NCBI GenBank assembly: GCA_946122785.1
Contig: CAMGYJ010000009.1
Span: forward strand, 27,687,633 to 27,751,632
Direction: 5' to 3'
Length of the DNA stretch: 64,000 nt
From: Linum tenue
Taxonomy: Eukaryota > Streptophyta > Magnoliopsida > Malpighiales > Linaceae
Made by a program: the position numbers and the translations under genes. The notes beneath the pieces are model-generated. The model ran no database searches, was not told the DNA's origin, and saw only the letters and a program-made list of their open reading frames with translations. The stretch's first letter is position 1, and each line of letters starts with the position of its first letter. Of the stretch, positions 44,811 to 55,117 are shown one piece after another.

Positions 44811-45063
44811 TTAGTGCCGAGCCCAATTTGCCTTTTTTCTAAATTCCAATTTCAAACCACCAAGACTCATTCGTGCCCCCGGCTCTAAAATTTCAAAATT
44901 CCAATTTTCAAAATTCCAGACAGACTCCAGACAGACTCTATGACTCAAAAACCGAAAAAAAAATAAAATAAATAAAAACAAAGGATAGAAATGCAAACCG
45001 TGGTGGGGTTGCCTCCCCACAAGCGCTTCTTTACCGTCTTTTAGCTGGACGCCAGTAGAGGAG

Positions 45064-46559
45064 CTAAGGGTCCTCGAGCTTGATCAGCAGCTCTACGCGC
45101 TCGATAGCACCTCCCAAATACAACTTTAGGATGTGGCCATTCACCTTGAATGGCTCGGTTTGAGCATTGCTGATCTCCACCGCACCGTGCGGAAAAACTT
45201 GGGTGACCGTGAAGGGTCCCGACCACCTCGAACGGAGCTTGCCCGGAAAGAGTTTCAGGCGTGCATTGAAGAGCAGAACACGATCACCTACCTGAAACTC
45301 CTTCGGGCCCCTCAACCTCGCGTCGTGGAGACGCTTGGTGCGTTCTTTGTAGAGCAGGGTGTTCTCGTAGGCGTGGTAACGCCACTCCTCCAACTCCAGC
45401 AGCTGCAACTTACATTCTGTACCTGCAACACTCAAATCCAGATTTAGCAGCTTAATGGCCCAGACGGCCTTGTGCTCTAGCTCTACCGGCAAATGGCACG
45501 CCTTCCCATAGACAAGCCTATAGGGAGAATTGCCAATCGGATTTTTATAGGCAGTCCTATACGCCCAGAGAGCATCATCGAGCTTGGTGGACCAATCCTT
45601 GCGGGACTGATCCACCGTATTTTCAATTATTCGTTTTAACTCCCGGTTCGTCAGCTCGGCCTGCCCATTTGACTGGGATGGTAGGCCAACGTCACCTGAT
45701 GCTTAACGCCATAGCGAGAGAGGAGTTTAGTGAATTGCCCTTGAAAATGGGTTCCTCTATCACTAATAATGGCGCGAGGTGTCCCGAACCGGGAGAACAG
45801 CTGCTTCAGAAATGAGCAGACCCTTCTTGCATCATTGGTGGGCATGGCTTGGGCTTCTGCCCACCTCGAGACGTAGTCCACTGCAACCAATATATACAGA
45901 TTGCCAAAAGATGGAGGGAATGGGCCCATGAAATCGATACCCCAAACATCAAAAATTTCACAAATAACAGAGATATGTTGGGGCATCTCATCCCGGGCAG
46001 AAATGTTACCTGACCTTTGGCAGCGATCGCACTGTCGTGCGAAGGTGTCTGCATCCTTGAAGAGCGAGGGCCAATAGAAGCCCGACTGTAGCACCTTCTG
46101 CGCCGTGCGGTTTCCTCCATGATGACCTCCAGTAGGTCCCTCGTGACATTGAGACAGGATGTCTCCCATCTCATGCTCCATGACACAGCGCCTGATCACG
46201 CCATCTGCTCCGATTTTGAAGAGGTAAGGATCCTCCCAGAAGTAGTGCTTCAGATCGGAGAAGAACTTGCGCTTTGCATGAGTAGCCATCCCCTTGGGTA
46301 ACTGTTTGCCCACCAGATAATTGGCAAAGTCAGAATACCAAGGGGCCACGCTGTCCACCAGTGTCATCGCCAGCAATCGCTCACCCGGGAAGGAGTCGTC
46401 GATCTCTTCCACGAAGTTGTCCACCGGAGGGGCTTCCAACCGTGAGATATGATCTGCAGCAACATTCTCGGCTCCTTTCTTGTCCCGGATCTCGATATCA
46501 AACTCCTGCAGCAACAGGATCCATCGGATGAGCCTAGGCTTTGCATCAGCCTTGCTCAT
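45064..46559 (-). pseudogene. Gypsy integrase of A2 (one-base deletion)
   Basis: Preceded in the same frame by RNase H, it continues with the integrase zinc region (HEGPTGGHHGGNRTAQKVL, then CDRCQRSGN). The core follows: DVWGIDFMGPFPPSFGN, VDYVSRWAEAQA and RAIISDRGTHF (the Asp residues of the DDE triad). At YHPSQ (about 45680) a one-base deletion shifts the frame; the rest is readable from 45615 ([20 protein letters not shown]) to [13 protein letters not shown]. Integrase joins element DNA to the chromosome. Confidence 0.9.
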
Positions 46560-46586
46560 CAGGTAGCGAATCGCCGAGTGGTCAGT

Positions 46587-47591
46587 CTAGACCACCACAT
46601 GGGAGAGCACAAGATAGGGTCGGAACTTATCAAACGCATACACCACAGCGAGTAGCTCCTTCTCTATGGTGGTGTAATTCTCCTGTGCATCGTTCAAGGT
46701 CTTCGACGCGTAGTAGATGGGCTGGAAGTGCTTCTCGCGTCTCTGACCCAGAACTGCTCCGACTGCATAGTCACTCGCATCGCACATCAGCTCAAAAGGA
46801 AGAGACCAGTCAGGAGTCACCATGATAGGTGCATGGGTAAGCTTCTCCTTCAGAGTCTCAAATGCCGCTGTGCACTCGGGAGTGAACTGGAATGGTGCAT
46901 CCTTCTCCAGTAGCTTGGTCAAAGGCAGGGCAATCTTCGAGAAATCTTTGATGAAGCGCCGGTAGAAGCCTGCATGACCCAGAAAGCTGCGAATCCCCTT
47001 CACAGAAACAGGAGGAGGTAGCTGACTGATCGTCTCAATCTTCGCGCGATCCACCTCAATCCCCTGCTTGGAGATCTTGTGCACGAGCACAATACCCTCA
47101 CGAACCATAAAATGGCACTTCTCCCAGCTGAGTGCCAGATTAGTCTCCTCGCACCTCTTCAGAACGAGTTCCAGGTTATGGAGACGGTGAGTGAAGGAGT
47201 CTCCATATACCGAGAAATCATCCATGAAGACTTCCATGATCTCTCCAACCAGTCGGTCAAAGATCGCCAGCATGCATCTCTGGAAGGTCGCCGGTGCATT
47301 ACACAACCCAAATGGAATCCTCCGGTAAGCAAAGGTATCGAAGGGGCAAGTAAATGTGGTCTTCGCCTGATCCTCCGGTGCAATAGGAATCTGGAAGTAA
47401 CCAGACATGCCATCCAGGAAGCAGTAAAACTCATGGCCAGCCAACCTTTCCAGCATCTGATCAATGAAAGGTAGGGGAAAATGATCTTTCCTGGTGGCGT
47501 CGTTCAGGCGCCGGTAATCGATGCAGACTCTCCAGCCGGTCACGGTCCGCATCGGGATCAACTCCTTCTTCTCATTCGGGACCACAGTCAT
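46587..47591 (-). pseudogene. Gypsy reverse transcriptase/RNase H of A2 (5'-truncated)
   Basis: Starts abruptly at KKGGMTVVPNEK, where repeat R2 joins. RT motifs follow: WRVCIDYRRLNDATRKDHFP, DGMSGYFQIPIAPEDQ, RRIPFGLCNAPATFQRCM and the catalytic FMDDFSVYG, then FLGHAGFYRRFIKDFSKIA. RNase H shows LMCDASDYAVGAVLGQR and YTTIEKELLAVVYAF. A TAG at 46587-46589 replaces the Trp usual in the VVxTDHSA motif; the frame resumes unchanged as integrase. Confidence 0.9.
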
Positions 47592-48770
47592 CCCGCCTTT
47601 CTTGTGGAGAGCGGTGACAGCTTCGACGATCGAGAAGGATAGGTCGGGGATTCAGGAAGAGTGACGACCGCCAGTTTAGTGGAAGGGGTGAGGATCGAAC
47701 AGCTGGGATTAATGGTCAATTTCATGGATGGGAAGGGTTGTTGAAGAAGGTGTTTGAGGGGAATAAGCTTGACGGGATTTGCGGAGTTCATCTCCATTGA
47801 TGAATTCAAAAGCTCTCATGTTATTCTTCTCCTAATTGCACCATCGACGAACACAGAGAGACGGAAGGGTTCTGTGTGTTTGGGAAAGGACACAGAGGCT
47901 TTTGAGAAACTTGAAATTAGTGTTCTTGTTTTTCTCAATTAATTTTTTTTAAAATAATTTTTTAATTTAAAATATGACGTGGCATCTAAGTGAGCACTAC
48001 ATGTCTAGTTGGAGATGACGCGTTATGTAGGTGGCATCCACATCAGCATAAAGTCTATATTACTAACGGAGTAACTAACAGTGTTAAAGTTTTTAACGAA
48101 AATGGCTAAATTTGTCAAACAAGTTTCGAAAGTGTGGCTATATTTGTGTATTTTTTAAAATTTGGCTATTATTGTCACAAAGTGTAAAGTTATGACTATC
48201 CAAGTATATTTGCCTTAAAAATATGTTTTAAATTAAATAGTGGCATTGCGTCTACATGGCAAGTTTGACTGAGTTGTCACTGATGATGTGTGAGTTGATA
48301 TTGCGTCTATAAAGGTAAAAAACTTAACAGCACGAGGAATGGTCTCACAAAAAAACCAGGAACAAAAAGGGGAAACAGAAAGAACAGTAGACTGCTTTCA
48401 ACAGAAGGAAGAAAACCAAGCGTCAAGAACTCCCACTGTTCGCACGCCATCCAAGAAACCAACGGCTGCCCTGTGCTTTGTAGCCTTGCCTCGAGAGACA
48501 ATCCATTCAATAATCGTTCTTGTAATCTTCTGTGAGACCAGGTTTTGTGAATAGGTGTTCTATTAAAAAATTCTGGAATTGCGCTCTTTTCAAACAAGCA
48601 ACACAGTGCATGAATGAGGCAAAAGAAAACCCACTAATCGAAACAATATGGAGTTTGAATTGTCCATTCCTTGATGGCTTCCGATATGTTATCAGCAGTA
48701 GGGAGATGACCGCCATTGATGCACAGTACCCCTTCCAGACTTCTTTCGTGAATCAACAATCAATAAAAAT

Positions 48771-49740
48771 ATGGTTAACGTGAATGGTAGACAAGAGGGC
48801 ATGAATAAGACATCTTGGCACAATGGTCCCACAAAGGGCCAATGGTGGGTATGTGCTAAGTGTAAGGGTCATGAAGGCATAATGGATGAACAGGGTGAAG
48901 TTGGCAACATGGGTAGTCATCAACTCGTTAGTCCAAACACCCATCTTCCCAACCTCTCCATAGGTTGAAGTTGGAGAAAACTAAGGCACGGGACGACTCT
49001 TGGATCCTTTTCAGCATGCCTAGGGTACCACGTCAACCCAACATGTCTAGTAAGGTGGCTTAGGCTGAGCAACATGAGACCCTTTGCCAGCCCACCAAGT
49101 TAGGACAGTTTGACCGGGTACCATCTGTTGTTAATTTGGAAAATTTGAAACCAATACCAAAGGGGTCGTCTCCCCTAAAGGAGGGAAGGCAAGTAGTGTA
49201 TGGGTATATGGAGGAATACTTGCAATGTGAAAATCACAAGCCAATCATGGCTCAAAAAAATTTTGTAATACTTGCAATGTGAGGACCATGACCAGTGAGA
49301 AACAAGTCATGTGACTGGGTATATGGAGCCTTCTACACTTGTTGGATCGTTGGGTACACCAAGCCACTTTCGTGGCATGAGTAGCTAACTTGGTTTCCGA
49401 CATAGATCGTTTGCCATCCATGTCACCCGTCAAAGGAGGCATACTTTTTGAAAGAGGATGAAGTGATACATGATCGATTGATCAATAATGAGTATCTCAA
49501 GCCTTATATCCTTCTTCTATGGGACACGGGTTGTCAACAGGTTCAAAGTTTATTGGCCACTAAGATGACTAGCATGCCAAGCCTTTATCGCTCTAAGGGA
49601 TGGTATGATATCCTCGCGGTTCTCTCCTATGTCATCTCCCACATTGACCTCGTCTTCTTGTGTTATTTCACCCTCTTGTACGCTAGTTCGCCATCATATG
49701 AGGTGTCCTCATGGGACTCTCCTTACGGGTAGGGTGCAAA
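48771..49740 (+). pseudogene. Element-B-like coding fragment in R2
   Basis: Readable as MVNVNGRQEGMNKTSWHNGP with CAKCKGHEG, related to NLNGKQEGMNKTSRH and CVKCKNHED in element B. A second conserved frame follows (49448-49732: MKEDEVIHDRLINNEYLKPY). Function unknown; stops and frameshifts are present. Confidence 0.5.
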
Positions 49741-49829
49741 TCTCCATCATTACTTGTCACGTCAGCATTCATGTGTGAGTGGACCATCACTGTTGGCGAT
49801 ACCTCGTCGTCATTCCCATCGTATTTTTA

Positions 49830-52727
49830 AGTGAAGTTATCCTCAAAAAAATGATAATCCCGCGAGGTGATGATTCATCGCGACTGAAAATCATAAACCC
49901 TATAACCCTTTTGTGAAGCTAGGTAACCCACAAACACACTACCTCTCCCCCTCTCGACGAACTTGTCGAGACGGTGACTCATTTCCTTTGTGTAGACAAG
50001 GCAACCAAAATTGCGGATGTGCCGGTATGGCGGAGTCCGCCCAAGCAAGACTTCGAAAGGTGTCTTCCCTCCTATTACCTTTGAAGGTAATCGATTTATG
50101 AGATATGTCGTCATTAACACAAATTCGCCCCAAAAACGCACAGGTAACCAAAAATTGATCCGAAGTGGCCGAGATATTTTGAGTAGATAGTGGTGCTTAC
50201 GCTCTGCTATCCCATTCTGTTGTGGGGTGTTGACACACGAGGTGTGAAGAAGAATTCCATGTTGCTCATATTACTCCGATAAAATTCCTCACTGAAATTC
50301 GAGCCCGTTTCTTGGATTCGACAAACTCGCCCTGTAAACTATGTTTGTACCATCTGTGCTCAACATCTAATTTAAACTAAAGCAAATACACCCAAGTAGC
50401 TCGACTGAAGTCATCCACAATCATCAAGAAATAACGGGACCCATTCAAAGTCGGGGTTCGATAACTACCCCAAATACCCATATGAATAATCTCAAAACAA
50501 GCACTAGTCTTTATCGAATGAGAAACAAAAGGTTCTCTTGTGAGTTTAGCGCGAAGGCAAGAATCACATTGCTGCCCTACGAGTAGGACTGGAAGTTTGG
50601 TATCGGTATTTCGGATATACCAAATTTGACTATATTTGGTATTATCGAATACACGTATTATTTCTTAGAATTGGGATTGGGATTCAATTTCAATTGTTAT
50701 TCGGTATTAGGGATTACGGGATTGGGATCGGTATATACTGAAATACCGAACAATAAAAGCTAGTGTATATTTTATCCTCTCAATTAGACTCTCTCATTCA
50801 CTACTACACGACCCTAAACCACCAATCGATTGTTATTTTCATAACACCAAAAAGAAAACATTAGTATTAGTCTTCTCCCAGCCTCTTATTCGTCAAATTA
50901 AAAATTACGAATGACAAAAACTTGAGATGTCACCTCTCCTCCATTCTCCTTATCCATATCCTAGCTCTAGCCAAACTCAAGACTCTTTGTTTAGACTCTT
51001 TGTCCTATATTAAACAATCAAATCTAATTTATATATTTAATAATTAATTATAAAGGTAATTAATTTCGTATTCGATAATACCGATTGGGATACAGAAATA
51101 TTTAGGGATTGATTAGGATACCGAAATTATTCAGGGATTGAGATTGATTTTAGGGTCTAATTGGGTATTCGGGATTTCGGTATTTGGTATTGGGATACCG
51201 ATATCGTACTGATTTCCACCCATACGTACGAGTTTGATCCAACAAAGACAAACTATCTTTCAAAAACTGAAACTTCTCAACCGATGGGTGCCTCAACCTA
51301 GCGTGCCAAAGTTCCATTGACTCCTTCGCTGCGCCCACGAAAACACCAGAGGAATTCACATATCTCCGTCCCTGTCCTTCCATGTTATGGAGATAATAGA
51401 GCCCATTACAAAGACGACCCATCCCAATTGTAGTCTTGGAGTGTGAGTCTTGAATAAGGCACATATCACCCGCAAAAACCAAGTTCACGTGATTATCTCT
51501 AGTTAGGACTAATTGAATCGTTCCATCCGGGATGTAAATCGGGGGGATGGGAACTAGTGCTATCAACTTGACTTAACCAACCAAAATCACGTACTATATG
51601 CTCACTACAACAAGAATCGATGAGCCACTCATATAGTTCAGGGGAGTTACCAGCCATGTGTGGAGTTGGTTCTAAAGCCGGAGGTGTTGGTGCAGTCAAT
51701 AGTTGCTTCCATTGGGAAAATTGTGCTGCGGAGATACCCGAAATAGGGCTCTGTTCGAGCTCGGCGTTCGCTGCTTGTGGTTGCTGGGGGCTTGCCGTCG
51801 CCTTTTCCTCGACGTGGGGTTCGGGAAACTCCATACTCGCCTTGGTGATTTCTCTCTTCCTCGCCAGGATAGCCAATTAGTTTGTAGCAAGCTTCCTTGA
51901 GGTGACCAAGTTTTTTGCAGTGGTTGCACCTTGGTACCTCTCCAATCTCCTTGTCTTGTCGACTCAAGATGCAGCTGCTTCTATGGACGGACATCTCCCG
52001 CCCGTTGTGTGTCGCTGCTACTGTTCGATACCCACAAGTTGGTACGCCTCGGTCAATGTTAGGATTAGTTTGGCCCACAGAATTTGCGAGCGGACCACGG
52101 CAAACGTATCGTCCAGACCCAACGAAAAGTCGAACAACCTTTTGGCTTCTTCCCTTTCTCTAACCTGGCGCACAATATCAAATGTGCAATTCTCGCATGA
52201 ACAACCTGGGTTGAGAGAAACAGAATGTAGCTCATCCCAGAATGCGTCACGAGCTTCATGTAGAAGGCCGACACCAAGAGCTTCTCCTGTCGCAGCGACC
52301 TGATTGAATGACGTAGCTCGAAAGCCCGGTTGGCCAAGCCCTTGCCAAACCTTTGCTTGAGATCCGCCCATATTGCGCATGCCGTCCGCGTGGCCCTGGC
52401 GCTATTACTAACCTCTTTGCTCATGGTTGTCTTAAGCCAGCCCTTTACTGTGGCGTCACATCTTCCCCAATCTTCATCCCTGATGCCAGGTCCTGCTTTC
52501 GATCGTGGAAAGCTGCCATCGACAAACACCAGCTTATTCTTTGAGATTAGGGTTTCGGTCATATCGCTTACCCATTCTCTATAGTTCGAATCTGTCAAGA
52601 GATCACTTCCAAATAATTGGCTTGGATTCTCCCACGGATGAAGATAGAGTGGCAACGTGAGTGGGATGACCTCAACGTCGGTGACGATACCCTTACCACT
52701 CGAACCACAATATTCTCTGATAGTCAT
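49830..52727 (-). pseudogene. Degenerate Copia gag to integrase in R2
   Basis: Gag begins about 52727 with NPSQLFGSDLLTDSNYREWV and ASLKQR-like WADLKQRFGKGLANRAFEL. A zinc knuckle follows (CNHCKKLGHLKEACYKLIGYPG), then protease-area WLIDSCCSEHIV, pre-integrase ELWHARLRHPSVEKFQFLK and integrase C-terminal MTTYLINRLPSKVIGGKTPF. It ends at YRVYDFQSR with no RT. The protease Asp-Ser/Thr-Gly triad reads IDSCCS, so this copy is dead there. A MITE splits it at 50585-51226. Confidence 0.8.
50585..51226. mobile_element. hAT-like MITE inside Copia integrase (R2)
   Basis: 642 bp without ORFs, flanked by TACGAGT (50578-50584 and 51227-51233; 8 bp if one mismatch is allowed). The ends are imperfect inverted repeats sharing GGTGGAA/GGACTGGAA and GATATCGGTAT. 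Interior rich in GATTGGGAT and ATACCGA. Insertion between the zinc region and pre-integrase domain disrupts the Copia frame. Confidence 0.7.
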
Positions 52728-53240
52728 GATTGCAATACTCTCTGATACGGATCAAAGCTCTGATACCACATAAAATAGCTAAAATGAAGAAGCAAACAAC
52801 ACAATGATTTAACATGGTTTTCTCATTTGGTGTGAACGGGACTACTCCACGGAGAGCAAAGGCTCTCAGCTGATCTCTTAGTATCATGCAGCTAGAAAAC
52901 TGCTCTTCCTCAGTATATGCGACAGACATACACGACCCAGCTTTATATACCTCTCACATAGGTATTAGGGTACAAAAGGGGAAAATGACTGCTAGGTCGT
53001 TCAACTATATAAACATACAACTTGGTCTTGTTCAACAATTCTTCTCACGCAAATTAAAGAGAATTGTGTTGTTGGTTGTTCTGCCATTGATTTACCAGCA
53101 ACACAGAATAACATCAATAGTACCAGTGTACCACTACTTTGTTTTAGTAAAAGTGTACCACTACTTAACTGTAACTTCCCGAACTTTTTTCGCGACGAAG
53201 ATATCGTCCGCTTTGGGACTCGGCCCTCACGGTTTTTGAC
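52728..53240 (-). repeat. 5' LTR and primer site of the R2 Copia
   Basis: The primer-binding site TGGTATCAGAGCT is on the minus strand at 52756-52768. LTR sequence follows to about 53112, with a TATA box (TATATAAAG, minus strand, 52941-52949). The exact LTR edge is unclear. Beyond it, 53170-53240 contains an ATATCGTCCGCTTTGGG block that looks like another dispersed repeat. Confidence 0.55.
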
Positions 53241-54399
53241 TTGGGGTGCAATTCAAGGTGACTTCCCATAAGGTCACCTATCCTTGTTGTACTCCACACT
53301 TAGCACGTTTAACTTCGGAGTTCTCACAAGAACTCTTCCATTTCACATCAAAACGCGTCTTGGCAGTTAAAGCCGGTTTCTTTCTTATGAACCATTGATC
53401 TCTCCCATGCTTTGTCGATTTGGAATTCGTCTAAGGTGTTACATTAACCTTGCAATAGCAAAAATGATGTTTTTTACGACACTATCTAGAAAAAATATTG
53501 CGTAACTCTATAGTTAGGCAATCTAAAATTTACTTGTGACATACGTGTTGTGTGTAATAGAGCAAACATAACATATAATTAAATATAATTCATTTCAATT
53601 GTATAAACTACTCAATACAATACGCAACTCCAAAAAAGAATGTTGTCGTTGTGCATCTAATGCAACACTTTCAAATAATGTTGCAAGCGTACCGAGTATT
53701 GCAAAAAGTGACTTTGACTCTTTTCCCATAGTGAAAAAATAAATCAATACTCCAACCAATGAGAGTGCTCTCCACATGCAACAAGTGATTATCGTGTACC
53801 GCAATGGTACATAAAACAAGTTGTATTTGCGTAATTATGGTTCGGCTAATTTAGCTAATTGAATTTATTATTTAAAAGTTTTTGATGATCAATTTGATTT
53901 AAGTGGATTGATGGGATTATAGGCTCCACTCACTAGACTAACGAATCAACTAAGCCTCTTTTACAGAAAGGGGCATTGGTTCGTTTCTAGATTTCTGAGA
54001 CAAAAGTAACAGCCTACTAGCTCCTACTCAATAACACTATTATGATCCGGAAGAGACCAAAGCCAACAATCCAACATTTCTTCTGCAAATAATTGTTTCT
54101 ATTTAGTTCCCTGTTTGTCGCCTGCCGAAAACTTTTGCCGAATTCAACCCGTAATCCTGTATCTAGACTAAGCTTAAAGAAATTGAATGAAAGAATCAAC
54201 CGAAGAAAACATTAACAAACTGGAGTTATAGACATAGATGGGCACCTGCATGCGAAGATGCAGAAATGATGGAATCTCAGAAAAAGCATATATAAAAATA
54301 TTAGAATCAATGTAGAACTTGGCTTCTTAATATTAGCCCCAAGACAAGACAAGACAAGTCAAAGGAGAAGACGACTCGATCGCCATGGAAGTGAGAGTT
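53241..54399. other. Non-coding, AT-rich; possible CACTA terminus
   Basis: No gene. At 53728-53733 the minus strand reads CACTATGGGAAAAGAG followed by repetitive sequence, which resembles a CACTA-type transposon end, but no partner end is seen. The rest has no recognisable structure. Confidence 0.3.
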
Positions 54400-54890
54400 T
54401 TTTCCAGAAATAGCACCTTTAAAAAAAAATTACAATACTAGCACCCTTCCAAAAATATTTACAAAACTAGCACCTATTTTTATGGATCGCACCTTAGAGG
54501 TGCGTTTTACAATTAAAACGCAGCCTAAGAATGCGTTTCCCACATAAATCGCACCCCTAAGATGCGATTTATGCGAAGTCGGATAATGAAACGCATCCCC
54601 AAGATGCGTTCAACGTTTGGTGGCCAGCGACCTTCCAGTCCGCACGATTGAGGTGCGATCCGACGGGCTGGAGCATAGCCACGTCAGCAATCCGCGCGGT
54701 GGATTGTAGATCGCACTAGCGAGGTGCGATTTCTCGCCTGGAAAAGTGGAGCGTCAGTTTCCAGAGCGTTCAACGCCTCGGGACGCGGAGATCGCATCGG
54801 GCAGGTGTGTTTTCACGCAGAGATCGCATCGGGGAGGTGCGATTTCGACGGGGGTAAAATTACCCTACCGCCCCTGCGGGGTGCGATCTG
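54400..54890 (+). promoter_or_regulatory. Palindrome array upstream of the PMD gene
   Basis: Begins with repeated TAGCACC words (54413, 54438, 54468), then about eight short imperfect palindromes of the form ATCGCA-N7-9-TGCGAT: 54485-54505, 54514-54537, 54546-54570, 54588-54611, 54640-54660, 54708-54733, 54789-54812 and 54821-54846. The best stems are 8 bp perfect (AAATCGCA/TGCGATTT; AACGCATC/GATGCGTT). This may be the terminal or subterminal region of a transposon carrying the gene, or a regulator-binding array. Confidence 0.5.
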
Positions 54891-54895
54891 TTGGG

Positions 54896-54903
54896 TATAA
54901 ATA
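54896..54903 (+). promoter_or_regulatory. TATA box of the PMD gene
   Basis: TATAAATA about 220 bases before the ATG, followed by a C/T-rich leader (54904-54970), typical of a plant RNA polymerase II core promoter. Confidence 0.65.
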
Positions 54904-55117
54904 CCCCCCTTCCCCCTCTCATTTCTTCACTCCACAACCCATTCTTCCTTCTCTCTCTAGATATAATCTCTCTAAACCCTCCCCTCCCAAAAGCCTAGGA
55001 AATAAAAGTCTGTTGGTTGCGGCTAAGTCCGATCTGCCATCAGAAAATATTTCTTAGGTTTTTTTCTCAAAAACCCGACGAGCCGAGCCGAAGCTCTGTC
55101 CGAATTACGCCGAAAAA

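Larger units (their letters stand above)
32885..47603 (-). mobile_element. Athila-type Gypsy element A2, minus strand, interrupted and 5'-truncated
   Basis: Read on the minus strand: RT and RNase H (47591-46587), integrase (46559-45064), a conserved hairpin tail (about 45000-45056), an internal TATA-containing region (44656-44665), two hairpins, an accessory ORF (43875-42894, continuing at 36062-35818), a third hairpin, a polypurine tract and the 3' LTR. A second Athila-type element (36068-42888) sits in the accessory ORF. The 5' LTR, gag, protease and start of RT are lost at 47603, where repeat R2 begins. Confidence 0.85.
47604..53240. repeat. Mosaic repeat R, copy 2 (R2), longest copy
   Basis: Homologous to R1 (from 30205) and R3 (47914-51845 equals 58474-62411, nearly identical). 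Contains the MULE right arm (to about 48218), the unknown block, B-like sequence (48771-49740), Copia (49830-52727) with a MITE, and that Copia's primer site and LTR (to about 53110-53240). The left junction cuts the Athila RT at 47603. Confidence 0.85.

Noticed and set aside
53600..53735. CACTA-type transposon terminus
   Set aside because: Only one end resembles CACTATGGG; no partner, no clear 3-bp duplication. Mentioned only as possible.
54357..54390. ATG at 54385 as the start of the SDR gene found at 62412
   Set aside because: Only two codons before the palindrome array begins and no SDR N-terminal motif; no evidence that the two belong together.
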